NCBI GenBank assembly: GCA_031256115.1
Contig: JAIRRF010000196.1
Coordinates: forward strand, 1-5,784
Length of the DNA: 5,784 nucleotides
Source: Treponema sp.
GTDB taxonomy: Bacteria > Spirochaetota > Spirochaetia > Treponematales > Breznakiellaceae
Reading direction: 5' to 3'
The notes below the pieces were generated by a model. That model was not told the DNA's origin. It searched no databases and was given only the letters and a program-made list of their open reading frames with translations. The position numbers were made by a program, and so were the translations under genes. Below, piece by piece: positions 1-5,784 of this stretch (within the stretch, counting starts at the first letter, position 1; each line of letters begins with the position of its first letter).

Positions 1-617
1 CGGGCTTTATGGGTTCTCCGGTTTGGGCATTCTGGTATTCATTTCCCCAGACTACGGATCAGATGATCGACGATGCTTTTAAAGAGATCGTGAAACTTTG
101 GACGCCGATTTTTGATGAATTTGACAAGCAGGGGGTCAGGTTTGCCCTGGAAGTGCATCCCACGGAAATTGCCTTCGATTACTACACTGCCCAGCGGCTG
201 CTGGAAGAATTTAAATACCGGCCCACATTGGGCTTTAACTTTGATCCTTCTCACCTGATTTGGCAGGGGGTTACTCCCCACATATTCCTTAGGGATTTTG
301 CCAAACAAATTTACCATGTGCATATGAAGGATGCGGCGGTTACCCTGGACGGCAAGGCGGGGATCCTTGGCTCCCACATTACCTTTGGCGATACCCGGCG
401 GGGCTGGAACTTCCGTTCCCTGGGGCACGGGAATGTCAATTTCGAAGACATTATCCGTGAATTAAACGTTATGAACTATACCGGCCCCCTATCGGTAGAA
501 TGGGAAGATTCGGGAATGGAACGGGAATTCGGTGCTAAAGAAGCCTGCGAATTTGTCCGAAAGATAAATTTTTCTCCTTCAAACATTGCTTTTGATGATG
601 CATTAAAATCATCATGA
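1..617 (+). CDS. Sugar isomerase/epimerase, xylose-isomerase-like TIM barrel (5' truncated)
   Basis: This is the 3' part of a gene whose start lies before the window. The reading frame is open from base 3 and gives 204 visible residues, where the family usually has roughly 270-340. I number residues from the Met at base 9, which is internal and probably not the start. The pattern fits the AP-endonuclease-2/xylose-isomerase-like barrel of IolE, IolI and YcjR-type enzymes. The putative divalent-metal ligands are Glu48 (LEVHP), Asp79 with His82 (NFDPSHL), His105 (VHMKD) and Glu164 (SVEWED). A GHGNVNF motif (139-145) and an NYTGPLSVEWED strand (156-167) are also typical of this family. Members isomerise or epimerise sugars, keto-sugars or inositol derivatives in the cytoplasm; the substrate here cannot be named. 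The stop codon overlaps the start of the ABC ATPase gene (ATGA), so the two are translationally coupled, which suggests the enzyme acts on what the transporter imports. The family call is firm and the exact reaction is unknown. Confidence -1.
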   Translation, partial: GFMGSPVWAFWYSFPQTTDQMIDDAFKEIVKLWTPIFDEFDKQGVRFALEVHPTEIAFDYYTAQRLLEEFKYRPTLGFNFDPSHLIWQGVTPHIFLRDFAKQIYHVHMKDAAVTLDGKAGILGSHITFGDTRRGWNFRSLGHGNVNFEDIIRELNVMNYTGPLSVEWEDSGMEREFGAKEACEFVRKINFSPSNIAFDDALKSS

Positions 618-2173
618 GCCCTGCAGCAACTGCAACAAAAACAAAAACTTCCCCCGGAACTCAACGGGAAGTGATCCTGTCCATACTGGGGATTTCCAAA
701 CTCTTTTCCGGGGTTAAGGTTCTGGATGAGGTAAACCTGGACATTCGCCGGGGGGAGATCATGGGGCTTATCGGTGAAAACGGCGCCGGTAAGTCCACCC
801 TGATCAAGATCATTAGCGGAATATACCAGCCTTCCAGGGGAAAGTTGGCCCTGGAAGGAAAAGAAGTTTCAATTCCCGACTATATCACTGCCAAATCTCT
901 GGGGATTGCTTTGGTTCCCCAGGAATTCAACCTTATTAATACATTAACGGTGTTCGAAAATATCTTTTTGGGGAATGAAATCCGTAAAAAATCCGGATTA
1001 CTGGACAAACAGCAAATGCGGGAACTATCCATTAAACAGCTTGAGCAGCTTAAAATGCCCGTAAAGGTAAACCAACTGGTCAACGATCTCAGTGTTGCGG
1101 AAAAGCAGATGGTGGAAATATCCAAGGCCCTGATGCTTCACGATGCCCGCATTCTTATTATGGATGAACCTACTACAACTCTTACCAGCCGGGAAATAAA
1201 AACCCTCTTTAGTATAATGAAGGATCTAAAATCCCAGGGAGCAACAATTATTTTTGTTTCCCATAAATTGAACGAAGTTAAGGAAATCTGCGACAGAGTT
1301 ACGGTACTTCGGGATGGAAGGTTGATTAGTGTGGATAATGCCGACAGTGTAAAAGAAGAAGACATGGCCCGCAAGATGGTGGGCCGTCCGGACTTTCTGC
1401 AGATCTTTCCGCCCAAGCTTTCCAATGTATCGGATAATGTGGTATTGGAAGCGGAAAATATTACCGTTACCGGCATTTTAAGTGATGTTTCTTTTTCCCT
1501 TCGGAAGGGAGAAATCCTGGGCTTTTCGGGTCTGGTTGGCGCAGGCCGGACAGAGCTGGCTGAAACGGTGATGGGACTGCGTCCTCTGAGCGGCGGTGCC
1601 ATTAAGATAGGGGGCAAGCTTGTGCCAACAAAGGAAGCTGCCGATGCGGTTAGGCAAAAAATTGCCTACCTAAGTGAGGACCGCCAGGGCAAAGGAGTAG
1701 TTCAGGGTTTTAATCTACCCCAGAATATTACCCTTATTTCCCTGAAAAATTACATTAAGCAGGGTTTTATTAACAAAGCGGCGGAACTTTCAAAAACCTA
1801 TGAGTATGTAAAATCTTTCAGGATATCCGCCGCATCTCCCTATATGCATCTTCGTTATCTTTCCGGGGGCAACCAGCAAAAGGTGTACCTTTCCCGTTGG
1901 CTGGATACCAAACCGGAGATTCTTATCCTGGACGAACCTACCCGGGGCATAGATGTTTCCGCCAAACAGGAAATATATGAGTTTATTAATCAACTGGCAG
2001 CCAGCGGTATTTCCTGCATTGTAATTTCCTCGGAAATGGAAGAGATTATCGGACTATGTACCAGAGTCTATGTTATGAGGGAAGGAAGGATAACCGAGTG
2101 CCTGGAGGGGAACCACATAAACAACGAAGAAATCATGTTTCATGCCACGGGTATTAAGGGGTCAAAATTATGA
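614..2173 (+). CDS. Sugar ABC transporter ATP-binding protein, two ABC domains (RbsA/MglA type)
   Basis: This 519-residue protein has the usual length and layout of CUT2 sugar importer ATPases and powers transport at the inner face of the membrane. Domain 1 has Walker A GENGAGKST (54-62), Q-loop Gln103, a degenerate signature LSVAE (159-163), Walker B ILIMDEPT (180-187) and switch His217. An MVGR motif (255-258) marks the linker. Domain 2 has the altered Walker A GLVGAGRTE (306-314), with Arg in place of the catalytic Lys, the family motif YLSEDRQGKG (352-361), a canonical signature LSGGNQQKV (416-424), Walker B ILILDEPTRG (436-445) and SSE in place of the switch His (472-474). This asymmetry, with one intact and one degenerate ATP site, is normal for the family. 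The ATG at 614 is favoured because it overlaps the upstream stop. No clear Shine-Dalgarno precedes it, so expression probably relies on coupling. The first 19 residues are a Thr/Lys/Pro-rich extension; a GTG at 671 is the less likely alternative start. Confidence -1.
   Translation: MSPAATATKTKTSPGTQREVILSILGISKLFSGVKVLDEVNLDIRRGEIMGLIGENGAGKSTLIKIISGIYQPSRGKLALEGKEVSIPDYITAKSLGIALVPQEFNLINTLTVFENIFLGNEIRKKSGLLDKQQMRELSIKQLEQLKMPVKVNQLVNDLSVAEKQMVEISKALMLHDARILIMDEPTTTLTSREIKTLFSIMKDLKSQGATIIFVSHKLNEVKEICDRVTVLRDGRLISVDNADSVKEEDMARKMVGRPDFLQIFPPKLSNVSDNVVLEAENITVTGILSDVSFSLRKGEILGFSGLVGAGRTELAETVMGLRPLSGGAIKIGGKLVPTKEAADAVRQKIAYLSEDRQGKGVVQGFNLPQNITLISLKNYIKQGFINKAAELSKTYEYVKSFRISAASPYMHLRYLSGGNQQKVYLSRWLDTKPEILILDEPTRGIDVSAKQEIYEFINQLAASGISCIVISSEMEEIIGLCTRVYVMREGRITECLEGNHINNEEIMFHATGIKGSKL
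2156..2161 (+). promoter_or_regulatory. Ribosome-binding site of the permease gene
   Basis: AAGGGG lies 8 bases before the permease ATG at 2170, inside the last codons of the ATPase gene. It supports that start together with the ATGA overlap. It is an imperfect Shine-Dalgarno, so coupling with upstream translation probably contributes. Confidence -1.
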
Positions 2174-3165
2174 GTATTATCCAATCATTTTCCGGTTTCC
2201 GCCGGTTCAAATGGAGCGACCATTCTACTGGAATGGGATTTATTCTGCTTTTTGTTTTAGGCTTATTTGTCTCCTGGATAGCTCAGGGTTTTTACGGTGT
2301 TCCGATTTTTATTACACCCGCTAATTTATTAATGGTTCTGCGGCAGGTATCCTATACGGGGATCATAGCTTTGGGTATGACCCTGATTATTATCTCCGGG
2401 GGTATCGACCTTTCTGTTGGTTCCATGACGGCTTTTGTAGGAGGAGTGGCGGTTTTTCTGCTTAAAAGATTTCCTGATGATTCACTTTTTGGTGTATTTA
2501 TTGCCCTGATTTTTGCCCTGGTCTTTGGAACCTTCTGCGGTTTTGTAAACGGTTTTATGGTAACCAAGGGACGCATTGCTCCATTCATTGCCACCTTGGG
2601 AACCATGGCAATCTTCCGTTCGTTAATTCTGTATTTTTCAAAGGCAGCAAATATAGAATCAAGCAATACCGAGTTTATTAAATTCGGTCCCGCCCATATA
2701 TTGGGAGTTTCCCTGCCGGTTTGGGTATTTTTTGTTCTTGCGTTTTTTATGCATCTACTGCTTAACAACACCCGGTTTGGACGTTATGTTTGCGCCGTAG
2801 GGGCTAACGAACAGGTGGCCCGTTATTCGGCGATTAATGTACAATTAATTAAACTTGTTCCCTATGCCATTACCGGCTTTACCGTGGCGGCATCGTCCAT
2901 GCTTTGGGGCTCCAGAATTAATGGCATACAGCCCAGCCAGGTTGGCGCCGGATATGAACTGGATGCCATTGCGGCGGTGGTCATAGGCGGAACAGCCATG
3001 AGCGGGGGTAAAGGAACAATTATTGGTACTGTGTTAGGGGCTATAATGCTGGGGATGATCAACAATATGCTTATTCTGGGGGGAGTTTCTTCCTTCCTCC
3101 AGCAGGCAGCCCGGGGTTTGGTTATAATTGTGGCAGTATTGTTGCAATACAATAGCAATAAATAA
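2170..3165 (+). CDS. Sugar ABC transporter permease (RbsC-like)
   Basis: This 331-residue integral membrane protein would form the sugar channel in the cytoplasmic membrane, probably as a homodimer. It is strongly hydrophobic, with about eight to ten helices by eye (roughly residues 24-40, 60-76, 86-98, 106-130, 137-157, 177-199, 226-246, 264-278, 284-305 and 310-327). Hallmarks of the CUT2 permease family are SGGIDLSVGS (76-85), NGFMVTKGRIAPFIATLGTM (127-146), TRFGRYVCAVGAN (201-213) and GYELDAIAAVVIGGTAMSGG (261-280). The last one lies in the cytoplasmic loop expected to contact the ATPase. Length and motif order are normal and I see no damage. The start overlaps the ATPase stop by 4 bp, and the stop is 20 bases before the first binding protein, so all three belong to one transcript. 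The substrate cannot be inferred from the permease; ribose, galactose, xylose and autoinducer-2 systems all share these motifs. Confidence -1.
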   Translation: MSIIQSFSGFRRFKWSDHSTGMGFILLFVLGLFVSWIAQGFYGVPIFITPANLLMVLRQVSYTGIIALGMTLIIISGGIDLSVGSMTAFVGGVAVFLLKRFPDDSLFGVFIALIFALVFGTFCGFVNGFMVTKGRIAPFIATLGTMAIFRSLILYFSKAANIESSNTEFIKFGPAHILGVSLPVWVFFVLAFFMHLLLNNTRFGRYVCAVGANEQVARYSAINVQLIKLVPYAITGFTVAASSMLWGSRINGIQPSQVGAGYELDAIAAVVIGGTAMSGGKGTIIGTVLGAIMLGMINNMLILGGVSSFLQQAARGLVIIVAVLLQYNSNK

Positions 3166-3170
3166 TTTTT

Positions 3171-3176
3171 AGGAGG
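3171..3176 (+). promoter_or_regulatory. Strong ribosome-binding site of the first binding protein
   Basis: A perfect AGGAGG sits 9 bases before the ATG at 3186, in the 20-base gap after the permease. It is the best Shine-Dalgarno in the window. This fits the need for binding protein in excess over the membrane subunits. Confidence -1.
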
Positions 3177-3185
3177 ATTTTAAGG

Positions 3186-4187
3186 ATGAAAAAAATTACT
3201 GTTGTCCTTCTGCTGGTTTTACTGGCAGGAACAATGATCGTAACGGGATGTAAAAAAGACGGTGGATCCCAGATGATCAAGATCGGTATTGCGGTTCCCA
3301 CTGCGGACCATGGCTGGACCGGCGGCGTTGGATGGTGGGCGGATTACAAGGTTGAAGAGATAAAGAACTTGTATCCCAATATTCAGTTCAATGTAGTCCA
3401 TTCCGCTAATGCTACTCAGCAGATAAGCGATGTGGAAAGCCTGGCTGCCTGGGGTATGAATTACCTGGTAATTCTTCCCCATGAATCAGCTCCCCTTACC
3501 CAACCGGTAAAGGGTTATGCAGCCCAAGGCGTCCGCTGTATAGTAGTTGACCGGGGTCTTACGGACACCAATTTTGGCTATGTCAACCTTGCCGGCGACA
3601 ACCCCGGTTTGGGCCGCATGTCCGGACAGTGGTTGGCCAAAACAATGAAAGCCGAAGGCCTCACAAATTATGTTGCCATGGGCGGAATGCCGATAGTTAT
3701 TGATGCAGAGCGCATGGAAGCCTTCTTTGCCGAAATGAACAAAGAGCCCTCACTAGTGAACCTCCTTGGCGGGGATAAGTATGAGTTTGCCAACTGGTCA
3801 ACCCAGGACGGTCTTAGGATTATGGAAACATTCCTTCAGCAATATCCCAGGATCGATGCGGTATTCTGCCAGGATGACGATGTTCTTACTGGCGTACTTC
3901 AGGCTATCAGGGAAGCTAACAGAACCGACGTAAAGGTAGCTCTGGGCGGCGCCGGGTCCAAAGCTGTTTATCAGATGATTATGAACAACGATCCCCTGGT
4001 ACGGGCCTCCGGGACTTATCATCCTTCTATGATAGCTGATGGTATCCAGTATGCGGTGGATGTAGCAAATGGTAATAAGAGCGCCGACTTTGCCTCTGCC
4101 AGCCAGGCTATAACGGTGGTTATTCCTTCGGAGATGGTTGACATCACCAACGTTCATGCGCACTATAACCCGGATTCTTCATTCTAA
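3186..4187 (+). CDS. Sugar ABC transporter substrate-binding lipoprotein (periplasmic binding protein type 1, RbsB-like)
   Basis: This 333-residue protein captures the sugar outside the cytoplasmic membrane and delivers it to the permease. The N-terminus has KK, a hydrophobic stretch and a lipobox VTGC with Cys22, so it is predicted to be a lipid-anchored lipoprotein. The mature part follows the Peripla_BP_4 fold: KIGIAVPT strand (32-39), QQISD (78-82), LVILPHESAP (94-103), VDRG (121-124), GDNPG (137-141), CQDDD (228-232) and LGGAGS (253-258). Compared from memory with E. coli RbsB, the pair Asp122-Arg123 matches ribose contacts Asp89-Arg90 and Arg176 matches Arg141. Asn13 is replaced by His42, Asn190 by Asp230 and Asp215 by Ala256, so ribose itself is unlikely. 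An unusual GWTGGVGWW segment (43-51) follows the first strand. A strong AGGAGG fixes the start. The gene closes the importer operon before a terminator, and a paralogue follows. Family call is secure; the ligand is unknown. Confidence -1.
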   Translation: MKKITVVLLLVLLAGTMIVTGCKKDGGSQMIKIGIAVPTADHGWTGGVGWWADYKVEEIKNLYPNIQFNVVHSANATQQISDVESLAAWGMNYLVILPHESAPLTQPVKGYAAQGVRCIVVDRGLTDTNFGYVNLAGDNPGLGRMSGQWLAKTMKAEGLTNYVAMGGMPIVIDAERMEAFFAEMNKEPSLVNLLGGDKYEFANWSTQDGLRIMETFLQQYPRIDAVFCQDDDVLTGVLQAIREANRTDVKVALGGAGSKAVYQMIMNNDPLVRASGTYHPSMIADGIQYAVDVANGNKSADFASASQAITVVIPSEMVDITNVHAHYNPDSSF

Positions 4188-4208
4188 CTTATTTAGCTAA
4201 ATTAAAGA

Positions 4209-4251
4209 GGCTGGCCCAGCTTCATTGGAAGCGCGGGCCGGCCTTTTTTTT
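4209..4251 (+). terminator. Rho-independent terminator between the two binding-protein genes
   Basis: A 9-bp stem pairs 4209-4217 (GGCTGGCCC) with 4235-4243 (GGGCCGGCC), including one G-U pair. Above a small internal loop (A opposite GC), a 5-bp stem GCTTC/GAAGC (4219-4223 with 4228-4232) is capped by the loop ATTG. Eight T follow (4244-4251). The T tract is only on the + side, so it terminates rightward transcription 22 bases after the first binding-protein gene. It separates that gene from its paralogue. Confidence -1.
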
Positions 4252-4252
4252 G

Positions 4253-4279
4253 TTGAAGTATTGTAGTATACTATATAAA
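4253..4279 (+). promoter_or_regulatory. Possible weak sigma-70 promoter of the second binding protein
   Basis: TTGAAG (4253-4258) and TATAAA (4274-4279), separated by 15 bp, resemble -35 and -10 boxes just after the terminator T tract. TATACT (4267-4272) is a better -10 match but has no good -35 at the right distance. Only 46 bases lie between the terminator and the start codon, so any dedicated promoter must be here or overlap the terminator. The spacing is short and the call is tentative. Confidence -1.
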
Positions 4280-4284
4280 GCAAC

Positions 4285-4290
4285 GGGGAG
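4285..4290 (+). promoter_or_regulatory. Ribosome-binding site of the second binding protein
   Basis: GGGGAG lies 7 bases before the ATG at 4298. It decides the start: the frame is open further upstream to a TTG at 4250, but that codon lies inside the terminator T tract, has no ribosome-binding site and would put 16 non-signal residues ahead of an otherwise normal signal peptide. Confidence -1.
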
Positions 4291-4297
4291 TAAAAAA

Positions 4298-5287
4298 ATG
4301 AAAAAAATCGCAACCGTTTTTTTAGTTATATTTATTATTTGCGGCCCGGTATTCGCTCAGAAGTCACAAAAAGCCAAAATTGGCATAATGGCGCCTTCGG
4401 CAAAACAAGGCTGGACAGCCGGTGTCGGCTGGTGGACCAATGAGACGGTAAATAACCTTAAAAAAATTGCCGGTGACCGGCTGGATTTCCGGGTAATTTT
4501 CTCTGCCAATACGGCTCAGCAGCTTAAGGACCTTGACAGTCTTGCCTCCTGGGGTATGAATTTTCTTGTACTCTTTCCCTTCGATTCCGCACCTCTGACC
4601 CAGCCGGTGAAACAATTGCAGGCCAAGGGTGTTAGATGCATCGTAGTAGAGCAGGGCCTGACAGATACGTACTTTGGTTATGTAAACGTGACCGGAGACA
4701 ATCCTGGTATGGGCCGTATTGCCGGACAATGGCTTGCAAGGACGATGAAGGCCGAAGGACTCAGCAACTATGTGGCCATAGGCGGAGTACAGGGATCTAT
4801 TGATACACAGAGAATGAGCTCTTTTTTTACCGAAATGAACAGGGACCCCTCCTTAAGAAATCTGTTGGGCGGAAACCAGTATGAATTCGGCCACTGGGTA
4901 GCCCTGGATGCACAACGGGTAATGCAGGGTTATCTGTCCCGTTATCCCAGAATCGAAGCCGTATTCTGTCAGGAAGACGATATGGTCCCCGGCGTAATGC
5001 AGGCCATAAGAGAAGCCCGCAGGGCCGACATAAAAATCGTTCTGGGCGGCGCCGGCTCCAAAGTAGTATATAAAATGATCATGGACGGCAATCCTATGGT
5101 CAGGGCTTCTGCCCTGTATAACCCTTCGATTATGTATGACGGCATTATGTATGCCGCAGACGTTGCCCGGGGTTTAAAGAGCGATGCTTTCCATTATACT
5201 CCCAGCGTTACCAAAGTAGTTGTCCCTCCCGGTATTGTGGATAAAAACAATGTCCGGCAGTTTTATTACGCTAAATCACCCTATTAA
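4298..5287 (+). CDS. Second sugar ABC substrate-binding protein, paralogue of the preceding gene (RbsB-like, soluble type)
   Basis: This 329-residue protein is a close paralogue of the preceding binding protein: 68 of 95 residues are identical, by hand count, over the ungapped stretch 69-163 here against 73-167 there. The N-terminus MKKIATVFLVIFIICG leads to PVFA-Q, a signal peptidase I site after Ala20. Cys15 has Ile at -1, so it is not a proper lipobox, and the mature protein is predicted to be free in the periplasm. Fold signatures are kept: GWTAGVGWW (38-46), QQ (74-75), GDNPG (133-137) and LGGAGS (249-254). Several pocket positions differ from the paralogue: Lys36-Gln37 for Asp-His, Glu118-Gln119 for Asp-Arg and Glu226 for Asp. 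It therefore probably binds a different or modified ligand, or acts in chemosensing. No permease or ATPase follows, so it most likely shares the upstream transporter. Its stop overlaps the 3' end of the opposite-strand sirtuin gene. Confidence -1.
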   Translation: MKKIATVFLVIFIICGPVFAQKSQKAKIGIMAPSAKQGWTAGVGWWTNETVNNLKKIAGDRLDFRVIFSANTAQQLKDLDSLASWGMNFLVLFPFDSAPLTQPVKQLQAKGVRCIVVEQGLTDTYFGYVNVTGDNPGMGRIAGQWLARTMKAEGLSNYVAIGGVQGSIDTQRMSSFFTEMNRDPSLRNLLGGNQYEFGHWVALDAQRVMQGYLSRYPRIEAVFCQEDDMVPGVMQAIREARRADIKIVLGGAGSKVVYKMIMDGNPMVRASALYNPSIMYDGIMYAADVARGLKSDAFHYTPSVTKVVVPPGIVDKNNVRQFYYAKSPY

Positions 5288-5784
5288 TGTAAGGATCCCT
5301 TCAAAAACGACCGCCAGGTCTTTGAAACAGAGCGCCGAAAAACTGTCCAGGGGTGTTTCCATGTCATTAACAATTACAAGTTTTCCGCCCTGACGGAGGG
5401 TTATTTGTGGAAGGCCCGCGGCGGGGAATACCGTCAGGCTTGTCCCCAGGATTAACATTAGGTCAGCGGTTTTTGCTTCTTTTTCCGCCCGGGCCAGAGC
5501 ATGAACAGGAAGGTTTTCACCGAAAAAAGTGATCTCCGGCTTAAGAACGGCGCCGCATTTACCGCAGCGGGGCAATTCCCCCTTTTGCACAATCCGGGCG
5601 GCTTCGTCAAATTCCATGGACGAACGCCGGCATGCCGGGCAGGAATGTATCCGGGGCGAACCATGTATCTCGATTATGTTTTTGCTTCCCCCCCTGGAAT
5701 GAAGAAGATCAATGTTTTGGGTAATCACCGCCTTAACAAGACCCTGTTCTTCCAGTTTTCCCAGGACAGTGTGAACGACGCTGG
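5276..5784 (-). CDS. NAD-dependent protein deacylase, sirtuin (Sir2/CobB family), 5' truncated
   Basis: The gene reads leftwards and enters from beyond the right edge. There are 168 visible residues where bacterial sirtuins have about 230-250, so the N-terminal Rossmann part with the GAGIS motif is outside the window. The frame is open to the edge, and the residues before the GTG at 5728 (HTVLGKLEEQGLVKAVITQN) are classic Sir2 sequence, so that GTG is not the start. Numbering from 5728, I see TQNIDLLH (3-10, NAD site), EIHGS with catalytic His22, zinc ligands Cys30/Cys33 and Cys55/Cys58, KPEITFFGENLP (63-74), GTSLTVFPAAGLP (NAD binding) and an IVND strand near the end. All are intact, so the enzyme should remove acyl groups from lysines using NAD in the cytoplasm. 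Its 3' end overlaps the second binding-protein gene by 12 bp, tail to tail. It is not part of the sugar operon and probably has no direct role in it. The deacylase call is very secure; acyl preference is unknown. Confidence -1.
   Translation of the reverse strand, partial: SVVHTVLGKLEEQGLVKAVITQNIDLLHSRGGSKNIIEIHGSPRIHSCPACRRSSMEFDEAARIVQKGELPRCGKCGAVLKPEITFFGENLPVHALARAEKEAKTADLMLILGTSLTVFPAAGLPQITLRQGGKLVIVNDMETPLDSFSALCFKDLAVVFEGILTLIG

Noticed and set aside
1529..1558. Broken Walker A in the second ABC domain as a sign of inactivation
   Set aside because: The Arg-for-Lys change and the missing switch His are standard for the second domain of RbsA/MglA-type ATPases, so the gene is normal.
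2142..2324. Small + strand reading frame across the ATPase/permease junction
   Set aside because: It is out of frame with two strongly supported genes and has no ribosome-binding site or recognisable features.
4250..4297. Upstream TTG start for the second binding protein
   Set aside because: The codon lies in the terminator T tract, has no ribosome-binding site, and the extra 16 residues would precede a normal signal peptide. The ATG at 4298 with GGGGAG is better.
5300..5326. TTCAAA/TTTGAA hairpin as a terminator for the second binding protein
   Set aside because: The stem is only 6 AT-rich base pairs with a 15-base loop and no T tract follows, and it lies within the sirtuin coding sequence.
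5726..5728. GTG as the start of the sirtuin gene
   Set aside because: The frame stays open to the window edge and encodes conserved Sir2 sequence upstream of it, so the gene is truncated by the window and does not start here.

Overview
This window looks like part of a carbohydrate uptake and catabolism operon on the + strand, ending against a convergent sirtuin gene on the - strand. Base composition is moderate by eye (mid-40s % G+C). Genes are tightly packed, with 4-bp ATGA overlaps and a strong AGGAGG ribosome-binding site. One solute-binding protein is a lipoprotein and its sister appears to be a soluble, signal-peptidase-I type protein. A free binding protein only makes sense with a periplasm, so a diderm is likely. 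A spirochaete (Treponema-like) is my best guess from overall style, but the sequence does not prove it and a Firmicute relative is not excluded.

Layout. Bases 1-617 hold the 3' part of a TIM-barrel sugar isomerase/epimerase. It overlaps by 4 bp a double-domain sugar ABC ATPase (614-2173, RbsA/MglA type). That in turn overlaps by 4 bp an RbsC-type permease (2170-3165). Twenty bases later comes a lipoprotein sugar-binding protein (3186-4187). A strong rho-independent terminator (4209-4251) follows. Immediately after it is a second, closely related binding protein (4298-5287) with its own ribosome-binding site and only a weak promoter candidate. The sirtuin (Sir2, NAD-dependent deacylase) gene runs from beyond the right edge leftwards to 5276, and its 3' end overlaps the second binding protein by 12 bp.

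How they work together. The ATPase, permease and binding proteins form a complete CUT2-type importer: one subunit carries two nucleotide-binding domains and the permease presumably acts as a dimer. The epimerase-like enzyme encoded in the same transcript would process the imported sugar or a derivative of it. The substrate cannot be read from sequence. Both binding proteins keep the ribose-binding-protein fold signatures but have lost or changed several residues that contact ribose in E. coli RbsB, and they differ from each other at several of those positions. The most interesting signal is therefore the tandem pair: two binding proteins apparently sharing one transporter, with different predicted ligand pockets, different membrane anchoring and separation by a terminator. 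The rest is a conventional importer operon, and I see no convincing evidence of a wholly novel system.
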